A stretch of 64,000 nucleotides of DNA from Russula earlei. Taxonomy: Eukaryota > Basidiomycota > Agaricomycetes > Russulales > Russulaceae. Shown in pieces: positions 23,113 to 34,164 of the stretch; the first letter of the stretch is position 1; the number at the start of each line of letters is the position of its first letter. The notes below the pieces were generated by a model. The model saw only the letters and a list, made by a program, of their open reading frames with translations, did not search any database and was not told where the DNA came from. The stretch covers positions 62,001 through 126,000 of the forward strand of contig JAGFNK010000058.1 in the NCBI GenBank assembly GCA_025769875.1. Direction: 5' to 3'. The position numbers were made by a program, and so were the translations under genes.

Positions 23113-24305
23113 CTAGAAGTGAGAACGACGACAATAAGGCCGACCTACTTTCCTCCAGGGCTGGTCCGACTTCGCAGATCGTACCCTTTTTGTTTGATGA
23201 TCTCCTCTGTTGGGACAGTTTGGTCGAATGTGCCCCAGTTCACCGCAATGAAAGCAGGATTTTCTGGAGTGACGGGAGGAGATTGGTGGGAGTCTGGGAG
23301 AGTTAGATGCAAAGGATGAGCTAGAGAGTCGGAAGGAGTCAGCGGAGGAAGACGAATCAAGTCGCATAAGTTCCTGTAGGCGACTATCATCTTCTTCTTC
23401 GTCTGATCTGTCTTGCCACCTGAGGTTGAGGGTAACCCGATTGAGAGTATTGGCAGCGGCAAGGGTTTGTTTGACTTCTCTAAGGTGTCCTTGATGTTCG
23501 AGTATTTGGGCGAAGAGGAGGCGTATGGTTTGCCTCCTTTTGAGGATCTCCGCTGTCCTGTACCTATATGACTTGACTCCTGCTGTGAGTGAGGGGTTCG
23601 TTGTCGTCCTCAATGGCCCTATTGACTGAAGTTTGTGTAAGGCTGGTCAGCGAGGAGCATGTCCCACTGCTCCTCGTTGGGGACTGAGATGGGCCAGGCA
23701 GCGGGGATTGGTGTGAATACTCGAGAGAAAATGGGGGCTCCCTTGCCAAGGGTAGCGTGGATGAGGGGTTCGGGTCGGGCATCCAGCTCGACAAGAAACC
23801 AGTTTGCCCTGTACATGGTTCCTCCAGGGTACTCAGGGACTGCGAAGTCAATAAGGGGGTAGTCCGTGGAGGGGATCCAGTCAGGGCTGGGTTGTGGAAG
23901 GCGAGGGGCGTCAAAGAATTTGGCGGCCTCGAATTGTTCGGCAAGGGAGAATGGGGATGGAGTGCGTGCTGGGAAAAGGTCAAGTCCCAGGGCATTGCAC
24001 TCAGATCCGAGAAGGGTGGAGGAGAGGGAGACGGATGGTGAAAGAGGGGAGAGACAAACTCGGGCGACGGCGTCGTCGTTGTCCTCATCGCACTCGTAGG
24101 CAGGAGGGTTTTTGAAGGGTAGGGACCTTCTTGCCAGTTGGGGAGTGGGGGAGGCGATGGCGTCGACGTCGGCATAGGAAAGAGTGGGGGAAGGGTAGGC
24201 GAGAACGGGGGAGGCACAAGTGGGGACTGGGGACGAGGGACAGTAGGCAGGGGATGAGTAGGTTGGGACGGGCGAGGATGGAATATAAACTGGGGATTGA
24301 GACAT
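23113..24305 (-). pseudogene. ORF3 of chromovirus A: Pro/Ser-rich protein with C-terminal CCHC zinc knuckle
   Basis: A third gene filling all the space between pol and the polypurine tract. The frame starts at ATG 24305 (MSQSPVY) with about 70 residues of Pro/Ser/Tyr-rich sequence, then an acidic patch (ECDEDNDD), a folded-looking middle (YRANWFLVELDARPEPLIHATLGKGAP cut by no stop) and a helical segment (AEILKRRQTIRLLFAQILEHQ). The tail has CFHCGELGHIRPNC (CX2CX4HX4C) followed by a basic end. Two single-base insertions near 23610-23635 break the frame; arm C keeps the two halves joined. A zinc knuckle suggests nucleic-acid binding. It sits where env lies in some gypsy elements, but no signal peptide or membrane segment is seen. 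I do not recognise the family. Length would be near 397 aa. Confidence 0.8.
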
Positions 24306-24440
24306 TGGCAGATATGAGAAGAGGTAGAGTTTGAAGGTGAAGAAGGTGGAGAAGGTGAGGAAGTAGTTTGGTAAGAGGAATGGATGAGATGGCAAGCAAG
24401 TTGTAGAAGATGCTCTGCCGTCTCGAGTTCTGGAGGAGGG

Positions 24441-24448
24441 TTTTTATA
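24441..24448 (-). promoter_or_regulatory. Possible internal TATA box for ORF3
   Basis: TATAAAAA on the minus strand within the last codons of pol, about 136 nt before the first ORF3 ATG (24305). It is conserved in arms B and C. It could drive a separate ORF3 transcript; this is inference from position only. Confidence 0.35.
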
Positions 24449-27400
24449 CATGAGCTCGTCCACCCGCAGGGGAATTTGTCTTTGAGTTCAAGTATTCTTT
24501 GAGTAGAGCCGGAGCGTGAAGGTCAGCAGAATTGACCCATGAGCGCTCCGAAACCGGGTATCCTTCCCAATGAACAAGGTATTGTGTCCTGCCTCGGTAC
24601 TTCCTGTCTCCAATGATAGCAGCAATTTCATATTCTTCTTCTCCTTGTACAATGTCAGGTGGTGGTCGGGTAAAAGCTTTGCCGTATGCCCCTGTTTCAG
24701 TGAATGGCATGAGAAGATCCACATGAAACACATTGTGGATTTTCATTGATGGGGGCAATTTGATGCGATATGCCACTGGTGTGATTTGTTGTATCACCTC
24801 AAATGGTCCATAACGCCGAGGGGCAAGCTTCTTTGATGGGGCCTTGACCACCAGATTACGTCCATCCAGCCACACGAGTTGTCCTTCTTCGAGCTTCCTT
24901 GGTTCTTCTGATGGTTTGATACGTTTCAGAAGTTCCTCCTGTGCCCTGGATCGTACCTGTTCCATGATTTTGAGACGTGTTTCAGCCTCTGGAACAGATA
25001 TATCCATTGTTGTCCATTTGGCAGTTGGATTGAAACCAAGAAGAAGTTCGTGTGGTGTGTGCCTGGTGCCTTCATGTCGCCAAGTATTGTGAGCAAACTC
25101 AGCAATAGGAAGTAGTGTGTGCCAATCGTTTTGCCGTCCATTTACGAATTCCCTTAGATAAGTCTCAATCCAGAGGTTCATCCGCTCAGTTTGTCCGTCC
25201 GTGCGTGGGTGAAAGGCGGTGCTCAAATTTTGTTTGATCCCTGTGGCTTTACAGATGGCCCTGGCGAAGTTTCCTTTGAAACGAGGGTCCCTGTCAGAGA
25301 TGATTCTCTTGGGAATTCCGAACCATGGAAATAGATTAGCCAGGTACTTGATGGCAACGCCCAGACCATCTATGGTTTTATTACAGGGGATAAACTTTGC
25401 GGCCTTTGAGCAGCCTTGATCGACGATGGTAAGAATGGAATCGTATGATCCGGACTTTGGAAGATCCGTGATAAGGTCCATTGAAACATATTGGAAGGGG
25501 CCAGCTGATACATTTGTATCAAATGGTTGGAGTGGCGCATGTTTCAGGGTGGTGATGGCTTTAGATTCTTGACACTTAGCGCATCCCTTGACGTATTCTT
25601 CCACAAATAGACGGAGTCTGGGTCCTTCGTATTTCCTTCTTATAAGGTCCCAGGTGTTAGCGATGCCAGGGTGTCCTCCCACTGGGGAATCATGGACTTC
25701 CTTCAAGACTTCCCGTCGTAAAACGGGGTCATCAGGCAGGTAAGTACGTAAGGGGAGTGACTTGTGTGAGTAAGCTTTGCGTGCAAAAGCTTCCTGGTTA
25801 TCGCCAAAGGTATGGTTAAGGGTAGGAGCACGAGCTTCAGGGATGTTTGCCATCTGCAAGTGCTCATTGAAGACATGATCAGGTAGGAGTGTGATAGCTT
25901 TATTATGGATGTTTTCTCCTTTGTGATCAGGTCGTCGTGATAGAATATCGGCAACAGTGTTAGACTTTCCAGGGATAGTTGTCAACTTGAAATTGTATTC
26001 CTGGAGAAGGGCCATCCACCTTGCTTGACGTGGTGAAAGGTCCTGGGGTTTGCGGAAGTAGGCCAAATTGGCATGATCTGTGCGAATAGTTACTTCATGA
26101 CGTGCCCCAAGTAGCCAGTGTCGATATTCTTTAAGAACAGATACTATAGCGAGTAGTTCTCTGTCATGGATATCGTAGTTCCTTTCTGCTGGTAGTAGGG
26201 ATCTTGAAAAATATACCAGAGGATGGATACCATCTTCAAATTGCTGAGATATAGTGGCTCCCAGAGCGAAAGAAGAGGCATCAGCATCCACAATGAAAGG
26301 TTTGTTGAAGTCTGGGTTGCGAAGAACAGGGTAATGGGTGAAGATATTCTTGAGAATATTGAACGAAGATTCTGTGTAGTTATCCCAGACCCAGGGTTTG
26401 TTCTTCTTTGTGAGCCAGACTAGAGGTTGAACGATATCTGAATATTTTGGAATGAAGTTGCGATAGTAATTCCCAAATCCAAGGAAAGAGCGTAGTTCAT
26501 GTAGATTGGTAGGGGCTTTCCAATCACGAATTCCTTTGACTTTGATTGGGTCCATCTTGATCATTCCTTTGCCGATAATGACGCCAAGATAGTCAATTTC
26601 TTCTTTGTGGAATTGACATTTCTCAGGTTTAAGGAAGAGGTCATTATCTTGAAGCTTCTTAAAGATGCGAGTAACGAGATCTTTATGGTACTCCCATCCT
26701 TTAGATGCTTGTGTGGCAATGATGCCATCGTCCATATAGATGTGGAACTCCATATCATGATGATTGAGTTCTTCTCTAAAGATATCATTGACCATAGATT
26801 GGAAGGTGGCAGGGGCGTTAGTGAGACCAAAGGTCATCACCATAGGTTCGAATAAGCCCTTGTTTGTTTTGAAAGCTGCCTTCCATTGATCACCGTCTTT
26901 GATGCGTATGTTGTTATAACCCCATCGTACATCAAACTTAGTGAAGTATTGTTTACTTCCTAAGCGAGTGATGATTTCGGGAATGAGAGGAAGGGGGGTT
27001 TTGTTTTCAACAGTGATTGCATTAAGACGTCTATAGTCTTGGACGTAGCGTCGTTTACCATCTTTCTTGCCTACAAAGAAGCAAGGAGAGGCATATGGTG
27101 ACTTTGAAGGACGTATGTATCCTTTTTCCAAATGTTCCTTTAGGAATTCATCTTGGGCCTGTTGTTCCACTGGTGCAAGGGGGTAAATCTTGCAATTGAG
27201 CGTAGATGGAGCATCAGGGATTAGGTCTATGGCATGATCCCAAGGTTTGGAAGTAGGAAAGCGATGAGAGGCTTCTTCAGAAAAGAGCCTTTCAAAGCGA
27301 TGATAGTCGGGAGGAACTAAATCCTTCCAGTCCTTCTTGTCTTGATCAGCTGCTTGTGCAGCTAATTGAGTAGACGTGCTAATCTTTGCTACTCTGATTG

Positions 27401-27887
27401 GAGCAGGATCAAAGCGTGGGGGTATAGGAAGTCGCTTGATCCATTTGTCGGCATCCCAAGTAGAGGCTACAACAGTATCCTCAAGGGTTCCTTTGGTCCA
27501 ATCAACAGCAGGGTTGGTAGCACGGAGGAATGGGAAGCCAAGAAGCATGTCATCGGTTGATATTTCAGCGATATAGAAGCGCATTCGATGTTCTTGTCCT
27601 TTAAATCGAATGTAAAGGTCGACTGCTTCAGTGACAGTTCCGGCTTTGTTGTGAGTTCCATCTACATTGCGCATGACTTTTGGCTTTTGTAGAGTGGAAA
27701 CTGGGAGTTTATAGCGAGTGATGATATTCTTGTGAATGAAATTGTCGGTTGCTCCGCTATCAAGTAGAGCGACAAGATCGGCCCTTCGTCCACTAGTGCG
27801 TATTTGAACAGGAACTTTGATTGAATTGAGTCTTGCTACAAATACATCACTAGGGAAGACAGCTCGAATTAAGGCCGGGTAATTCAA
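24444..27887 (-). CDS. pol: Chromovirus A pol polyprotein
   Basis: 1147 residues counted from TTG 27887; no ATG opens this frame, so it is probably made by a -1 shift from gag. Protease: DSG at residues 43-45. Reverse transcriptase: YMDD at 384-387. RNase H: D534, E577 and D604 candidates in FIVDADASS, DRELLA and RTDHANL. Integrase: zinc-binding H732, H739, C769, C772; catalytic D804, D865, E901 (35 residues between the last two). A GPF module (RRYGPFEVIQ) near 1025-1035 is followed by a chromodomain at about 1085-1133 (YEIAAIIGDRKY ... WEGYPVSERSWV). The chromodomain is typical of chromoviruses and may steer integration to modified chromatin. No stop or frameshift is seen, so the enzyme set looks functional. 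Confidence 0.96.
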   Translation of the reverse strand: MNYPALIRAVFPSDVFVARLNSIKVPVQIRTSGRRADLVALLDSGATDNFIHKNIITRYKLPVSTLQKPKVMRNVDGTHNKAGTVTEAVDLYIRFKGQEHRMRFYIAEISTDDMLLGFPFLRATNPAVDWTKGTLEDTVVASTWDADKWIKRLPIPPRFDPAPIRVAKISTSTQLAAQAADQDKKDWKDLVPPDYHRFERLFSEEASHRFPTSKPWDHAIDLIPDAPSTLNCKIYPLAPVEQQAQDEFLKEHLEKGYIRPSKSPYASPCFFVGKKDGKRRYVQDYRRLNAITVENKTPLPLIPEIITRLGSKQYFTKFDVRWGYNNIRIKDGDQWKAAFKTNKGLFEPMVMTFGLTNAPATFQSMVNDIFREELNHHDMEFHIYMDDGIIATQASKGWEYHKDLVTRIFKKLQDNDLFLKPEKCQFHKEEIDYLGVIIGKGMIKMDPIKVKGIRDWKAPTNLHELRSFLGFGNYYRNFIPKYSDIVQPLVWLTKKNKPWVWDNYTESSFNILKNIFTHYPVLRNPDFNKPFIVDADASSFALGATISQQFEDGIHPLVYFSRSLLPAERNYDIHDRELLAIVSVLKEYRHWLLGARHEVTIRTDHANLAYFRKPQDLSPRQARWMALLQEYNFKLTTIPGKSNTVADILSRRPDHKGENIHNKAITLLPDHVFNEHLQMANIPEARAPTLNHTFGDNQEAFARKAYSHKSLPLRTYLPDDPVLRREVLKEVHDSPVGGHPGIANTWDLIRRKYEGPRLRLFVEEYVKGCAKCQESKAITTLKHAPLQPFDTNVSAGPFQYVSMDLITDLPKSGSYDSILTIVDQGCSKAAKFIPCNKTIDGLGVAIKYLANLFPWFGIPKRIISDRDPRFKGNFARAICKATGIKQNLSTAFHPRTDGQTERMNLWIETYLREFVNGRQNDWHTLLPIAEFAHNTWRHEGTRHTPHELLLGFNPTAKWTTMDISVPEAETRLKIMEQVRSRAQEELLKRIKPSEEPRKLEEGQLVWLDGRNLVVKAPSKKLAPRRYGPFEVIQQITPVAYRIKLPPSMKIHNVFHVDLLMPFTETGAYGKAFTRPPPDIVQGEEEYEIAAIIGDRKYRGRTQYLVHWEGYPVSERSWVNSADLHAPALLKEYLNSKTNSPAGGRAHV

Positions 27888-29675
27888 GCTGGGGGAAAAT
27901 CCACGCCGTTATTGACCATGGCAGTAGCCCATGAGCAACGTTGTTCTTCAGAATATCCAGACATTATAGCCGCAACTTCCTCAGGAGATGGTCCTTCATT
28001 ATAAGTTTGTGTCTCCTGTTGAGTAGGTTGTTGGACTGGTTGATCATCAGGAGGATTTTCCTGATAATATTCGGTTGGTTGTTCGTCAGTTTGAGCTAAA
28101 CGAACATGGGTGTCGACCTGTTCTTCAGGGTAATACAGTTCCTGGTATTCATCTGGTTCTATAACTTCAACCAGACGTGTTTTCATAGGAACTGATTTGA
28201 AGGTGGTCGACTTGTTAGGACAGTTGCGTGCAACATGTCCTTGTTTAGAGCAAAAGAAGCAACGTCCTTCAATTTGATGTTGTTTCTTCTCTTGCTCAGT
28301 AGTGGCCGCTCTAGCCGGATCAACATCCATTGGAACAACTTGATTGTTGCTCCTAGGAATAAATTGACCAGTAGGGTTCCTTGGTACAAAGGTAGGATTG
28401 ACCCTAGGAGGCGGTCCAGGAGGAGGGCGGAATGTAGTGTTGGTAGGACGGAAGTTAAGGAATCGTTGGGGATTACGCGCGATATTGCGTATATCTCCCA
28501 TATAGCTTTGCCTCACGGCATATTTATTGTGTTCCTTTCTAGCCGCTTCAGTCCATTCCGTGAAGTTGGTAGGTAGGGTTTCCCTTGATAAGACGTTGTT
28601 AAGGAGTGGCCTACTAAGACCTCTAGCAAAATAGTCTAGAGTTCCATTTGCGTTTAGGTCATATCCTGCGTCGTTGGCAAGGTTGGTAAAGGTGGCAATA
28701 TAAGAGTCCAGGTCAGGTCCTTGTTGCCTTAGAACAGCTAATTTGTTGAATGCGTTTTGCCTTTTATTAGTGTCAGTGAAGGCATTGTTAAACGCATTTC
28801 TAAAGTCGTTCCATAGAGCTTCGTCGGTCCTGAGTATTCCCAGAGTGTTGACACTATTATTGACTGCTTCCAGTTGAGTGTCAACCCAATGGTCCACATT
28901 AGGGCCCCTTATAAAGGATAGGCAAGCGTTAACTCGTCTATAAGGATTGTTGAAGAGGGAGTTTTCATCATTCATATTGCGAAAGATGGCAAACTCTCTC
29001 ATGAATTTGGAGGATTGGGAGCGATCTCCATCGAAGATAGATGGTGGGTTTCCCCTGACCGCTCCGTTAGAAGGGATTGGGACTATGGCAGCCATAGCTG
29101 GAGGTGGTGGAGTAGGAGGTGAAGGTGGAGTAGGAGGGGTAATAGGTCTAGGAGTGGGTACGCGAGCGATACCAAAGATCCTTTGTGGTACAGGAAGTGG
29201 TTCGGGTGCTGGCGCGGCTTCTACAGCTAGATGTATAGGAGATAACCTTGGTGAAGGGTTGTCTGGTTCGAGGTCGAGAGGAAGGTCGTTCGGATTCTTC
29301 TGCTGAAGATAAACGATGTCTTCCAAGAGAAGGTGAAGGTTGGTATTGGAAAAGTTGGTACTGGGGGTCTGATTGATCCCAAGTTCCTAAACCGTGTTCT
29401 TCGTTATTGAGAACAAGGCCTTCGTGAGTGGCGTATTCAAGGTTGAGTCCGACTTCTCGTCTATCAAGTTTATACCAACGTCCGTTGATAAATTCGATAG
29501 GGTGATAAAGGTTTTCGATGCGGAGGTAGTATCCTACTTCGGGTTCGTCGGGATGCCAAAAGGCGTTACCAGTGATACGCTTAGGTAGGTTTTCTTGGAT
29601 TGCGTCGAGTGACGGTTCGGTGTTGAAAAGGGTTAGATGAGGAAGCGGGTTCGATAGAAGGTTCAGGGATAGCAA
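27884..29675 (-). pseudogene. gag: Chromovirus A gag (capsid/nucleocapsid), frameshifted N-terminus
   Basis: The main frame (29326-27884, 480 codons from a TTG) has a Pro-rich stretch, a Ty3-type capsid region (about residues 90-280: FDGDRSQSSKFMREF, LWNDFRNAFNNAF, YFARGLSRPLL) and one CCHC knuckle, CFFCSKQGHVARNC, at 356-369, ending PPA-stop. Upstream, a separate frame from 29675 encodes a further 120 or so well-formed residues (FWHPDEPEVGYYLRIENLYHP, FINGRWYKL). It overlaps the main frame and probably belongs to the same protein, displaced by a frameshift near 29250-29330. No in-frame ATG was found for either part, so the true start is unresolved. Confidence 0.85.
27893..27899 (-). promoter_or_regulatory. 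Putative -1 frameshift site between gag and pol
   Basis: Minus-strand heptamer T-TTT-CCC within the short window in which both frames are open (pol frame opens after a TAA some 25 nt before the gag stop). Pol lies in the -1 frame and has no ATG. The second codon pairs poorly after a slip, so the exact site is uncertain. Confidence 0.4.
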
Positions 29676-29721
29676 GAGTATTCGAGGTAGAAGCCGTGGT
29701 GGAACGTTAAGCTTGGTCTGA

Positions 29722-30603
29722 TGTCACGGTAACTAGCCGTGTCAGTTCACAAGCAGAAAGCAAGTCGATGATAGAGAGGTGTTCAAGAAACGGGCTGGTT
29801 CCCGTGTATAATGAGTAAGGATCCCTGCAGCGGTCGAAGTGTTTTATGCTAAACAGGTTATGGCCAATAGACCCTTCCTAGTACGACTCGGTCCGTTGAG
29901 AAGCTAGGGTAAGTTTGTAATGGGATAGACTAGGGCTGGTTCCACTAGCTATATGCGTTCAAGTCCGTCGGGACCTTGAACAACGCAGAGAGAGTAGAGG
30001 AAGGTAGGTCTTAAAGGAGGAGAGCTCTTCTCAGGAGAGTGAAGAGAGACTCTTAGGGAAGGAAGGGAAAGGCGAAGAGTAGATGGTGGATGGTGTGTTG
30101 AGAGTTGATGAAATGGAGAGGTAGTTGTGAGTTAAGTTTGTGAGAGTGAAGTGGGTTGCAGGCGAATATGTTTGGACAAGAGTAGGTTGGATTCTACAAG
30201 AGACCAAGCTTAGGGCTTTGGTCACAAAGTACTGAGCTTATATATACAGGAGAAGCGCAGCAATAGCTGCGCTTTGACTGTGCTACTAGTATAGTAGGAG
30301 TCATAATAAGTAGGAGTCATAGGAATGAGGCCACGAATGAGTCAGAACCAAGTAACTGTGCTGCACAGTAGGTGCGCAGCATTGCACAGTCGAAACTAAG
30401 AAGTGAACATAAATGGAAAGAGAACCAAACAAAGGGAAAGTAACAGCAATCCAGTGTTACCTGGACGTGTATGGATCACATGATAACACAGAAAGGATCA
30501 CAAGACGTAAGAGATCACAAGACCAGTAAGTAAAGGGACGTACGCAAGCAAGCAGTCCATAGCAAAAGGTAAGAAGTAAACGTAAAAGGAAAATGGTGTA
30601 ACA
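29722..30603 (-). repeat. 5' LTR of chromovirus A
   Basis: 882 bp, same ends as the 3' LTR. On the minus strand a TATATATAAG box near 30240-30250 is the likely promoter. Confidence 0.95.
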
Positions 30604-30608
30604 CATTA

Positions 30609-32478
30609 CCCTGTTCTTTGCAACCCAGACTTCAACAAACCTTTCATTGTGGATGCTGATGCCTCTTCTTTTGCTTTAGGAGCCACTATATCTCAGCAAT
30701 TTGAAGATGGTATCCATCCTCTGGTATATTTTTCAAGATCCCTACTACCAGCAGAAAGGAACTAGGATATCCATGACAGAGAACTACTTGCTATAGTATC
30801 TGTCCTTAAAGAATATCGACACTGGGTACTTGGGGCATGTCATGAAGTAACTATTCGCACAGATCATGCCAATCTGGCCTACTTCCGCAAACCCCAGGAC
30901 CTTTCACCATGTCAAGCAAGGTGGATGGCCCTTCTCCAGGAATACAACTTCAAGTTGACGACTATCCCTGGAAAGTCTAACAGTGTTGCCAATATTCTAT
31001 CACGACGACCTGATCACAAAGGAGAAAACATCCATAACAAAGCTATCACGCTCCTACCTGATCATGTCTTCAATGAGCACTTGCAGATGGCAAACATCCC
31101 TGAAGCTCGTGCTCCTACCCTTAACCATACCTTTGGCGATAACCAGGAAGCTTTTGCATGCAAAGCTTACTCACACAAGTCACTCCCCTTACGTACTTAC
31201 CTACCTGATGACCCTGTTTTATGACGGGAAGTCTTGAAGGAAGTCCATGATTCCCCAGTGGGAGGACACCCTGGCATCGCTAACACCTGGGATCTTATAA
31301 GAAGGAAATACAAAGGACCCAGACTCCGTCTATTTGTAGAAGAATATGTCAAGGGATGCGCTAAGTGTCAAGAATCTAAAGCCATCACCACCCTGAAACA
31401 TGCGCCACTCCAACCATTTGATACAAATGTGTCAGCTGGCCCCTTCCAATATGTTTCAATGGACCTTATCACGGATCTTCCAAAGTCTGGATCATATGAT
31501 TCCATTCTTACTGTCGTCGATCAAGGCTGCTCAAAGGCCGCAAAGTTTATCCCCTGCAATAAAACCATAGGTGGTCTGGGCATCGCCATCAAATACCTGG
31601 CTAATCTATTTCCATGGTTCAGAATTCCCAAGAGAATCATCTCTGACAGGGACCCCCGTTTCAAAGGAAACTTTGCCAGGGCCATCTGTAAAGCCACAGG
31701 GATCAAACAAAATTTGAGCACTGCCTTTCACCCACGCATGGATGGACAAACCGAGCAGATGAACCTCTGGATAGAGACTTATCTGAGGGAATTTGTAAAT
31801 GGATGGCAAAATGATTGGCACACACTACTTCCGATTGCTGAGTTTGCTCACAATACTTGGTGACATGAAGGCACCAGGCACACACCACACAAACTTCTTC
31901 TTGGTTTTAATCCAACTGCCAAATGGACAACAATGGACATATCTGTTCCTGAGGCTGAAACACGTCTCAAAATCATGGAACAGGTACGATCCAGGGCACA
32001 GGAGGAACTTTTGAAATGTATCAAACCATCAGAAGAACCAAGGAAGCTCAAAGAAGGACAACTCGTGTGGCTGGATGGACATAATCTGGTGGTCAAGGCC
32101 CCATCAAAGAAGCTTGCCCCCCGGTGTTATGGACCATTTGAGGTGATACAACAAATCACACCAGTGGCATATCGCATCGAATTGCCCCCATCAATGAAAA
32201 TGGATCTTCTCATGCCATTCACTGAAACAGGGGCATACGGCAAAGCTTTCACCCGACCACCACCTGACATTGTACAAGGAGAAGAAGAATATGAAATTGC
32301 TGCTATCATCGGAGACAGGAAGTACCGAGGCAGGACACAATATCTTGTTCATTGGGAAGGATACCCAGTTTTAGAGCGCTCATGGGTCAATTCTGCTGAC
32401 CTTCACGCTCCAGCTCTACTCAAAGAATACTTGAACTCAGAGACAAATTCCCCTGCGGGTGGACGAGCTCATGTATAA
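30609..32478 (+). pseudogene. Arm C pol, continued: RNase H, integrase, chromodomain
   Basis: Continues arm C pol after element A. Stops at about 30764 (TAG in ERN-stop-DIHD), 31222 (TGA) and 31861 (TGA after HNTW), plus the 18-bp deletion near 32202 shared with arm B. Integrase keeps MDLIT and ISDRD. The chromodomain ends at 32478 and overlaps the start of the ORF3 region. Confidence 0.9.
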
Positions 32479-32616
32479 AAACCCTCCTCCTGAACTCGAG
32501 ATGGCAGAGCATCTTCTACAACTTGCTTGCCATCTCATCCACTCTACCTACCAAACTACTTCCTCACCTTCTCCACCCTCTTCACCTTCAAACTCTACCT
32601 CTTCTCATATCTGCCA

Positions 32617-34085
32617 ATGTCTCAATCCCCAGTTTATATTCCATCCTCACCCATCCCAACCTACTCATCCCCTGCCTACTGTCCCTCGTCCCCAGTCCCC
32701 ACTTGTGCCTCCCCCGTTCTTGCCTACCCTTCCCCCCCTCTTTCCTATGCCGACGATGTCGCCATCGCCTCCCCCACTCCCCAACTGGCAAGAAGGTCTC
32801 TACCCTTCAAGAACCCTCCTGCCTACGAGTGTGATGAGGACAACGATGACACCATCGCCCGAGTCTGTCTCTCCCCTCTTTCACCATCCATCTCCCTCTC
32901 CTCCACCCTTCTTGGATCTGACTGCAATGCCCTGGGACTTGACCTTTTCCCAGCATGCACTCCATCCCCATTCTCCCTTGCCGAGCAGTTTGAGGCTGCT
33001 AAATTCTTCGATGCCCCCCGCTTACCACAACCCAGCCCTGACTGGATCCCCTCCTCGGACTACCCCCTTATTGATTTCGCAGTCCCTGAGTACCCTGGAG
33101 GAACCATGTTGTAGCGTGCCAGGTCGGGGCATGTGGAGTTCAGTGGGCTTGATCCGAGGGCAGGTACGGACAGAGAAGAACAGAGGGGAGCAAGCACCTC
33201 ACGCACGGTTGTTTGGCTTCTTGGCTTTTGCAGGCAGACTGATGTGAGCAGCAAAAAAGAGAATCTTCTATTCTTGAGGGTAGAAGGACAGTTTATATAC
33301 AGTGAGGCAGGAGGCATGACGAAAGGAATCTAGACTAAGAGATGATGAAAGAAAGGGGGCATAGGGAATAATGAGACAACGTGTCACGGGTGCCACTTAC
33401 AGTGCACGTGATTTCGTGCTCAGCCGGATCACATACCTTACAATGTACAGGGCAAACTGGTTTCTCGTCGAGTTGGACGCTCGACCCGAACCCCTCATCC
33501 ACGCTACCCTTGGCAAGGGAGCCCCCATCTTCTCTCGAGTATTCACACCAATCCCCGCTGCCTGGCCCATCTCAGTCCCCAATGAGGAGCAGTGGGACAT
33601 GCTCCTCGCTGACCAGCCTTACACGAACTTCATCAATAGGGCCATTGAGGACGACAACAACCCCTCCCTCACAGCAGGGGTCAAATCATACAGGTACAGG
33701 ACAGCGGAGATCCTCAAAAGGAGACAAACCATATGCCTCCTCTTCACCCAAATACTCAAACACCAAGGCCACCTTAAACAAGTCAAACAAACCCTTGCCA
33801 CCACCAATACTCTCAATCGGGTTACCCTCAACCTCAGGTGGCAAGACAGATCAGACGAAGAAGAAGATGGTAGTTGCCTACAGGAACTTATGCAACTCGA
33901 TTCATCTTCCTCTGCTGACTCCTTCCGACTCTCTGGTTCATCCTTCGCATCCAACTCTCCCAGACTCCCACCAATCTCCTCCTGTCACTCCAGAAAATCC
34001 TGCTTTCATTGCAGTCAATTGGGGCACATTTGACCAAACTGTCCCAACAGAGGAGATCATCAAACAAAAAGGGTACGATCTGTGA
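32617..34085 (+). pseudogene. ORF3 of arm C, interrupted by a solo LTR
   Basis: Same gene as ORF3 of element A. ATG 32617 (MSQSPVY) opens a frame that runs to the insertion at 33110. After 33447 the frame continues without the two single-base insertions of element A, through the helical segment to CFHCSQLGH, where a TGA (CGA in element A) at about 34031 ends it. This copy shows that the N- and C-terminal halves belong to one protein. Confidence 0.8.
33110..33442 (-). mobile_element. 333-bp solo LTR inside ORF3 of arm C
   Basis: Begins TGTAGCG and ends CTTACA, flanked by ATGT on both sides (33106-33109, 33443-33446). Elements A and B have continuous sequence here. A CTGTATATAAAC box near 33290-33300 on the minus strand suggests transcription in that direction. 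The family is different from the other LTRs in the window. Confidence 0.8.
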
Positions 34086-34164
34086 AGTCGGACCAGCCTT
34101 GGAGGAAAGTAGGTCAGCCTTATTATCGTCATTCTCACTTCTAGGGGCCTTGATGGGGGGGTGA

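Larger units (their letters stand above)
22212..30603 (-). mobile_element. Chromovirus A: full-length Ty3/gypsy element with third gene
   Basis: 8392 bp on the minus strand, flanked by the duplication CATTA (22207-22211, 30604-30608) inside arm C pol. LTRs are 882 and 881 bp and differ at roughly nine positions by eye, about 1%. Order: 5' LTR, gag, pol (protease, RT, RNase H, integrase, chromodomain), ORF3, polypurine tract, 3' LTR. Pol is fully open; gag N-terminus and ORF3 carry frameshifts. It is the youngest copy of this family here and the reference against which arms B and C show decay. Confidence 0.95.

Noticed and set aside
23564..24463. Alternative 299-codon frame overlapping ORF3 of element A
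   Set aside because: Low-complexity Pro/Ser frame; the other frame carries the structured middle and leads to the zinc knuckle in arm C.
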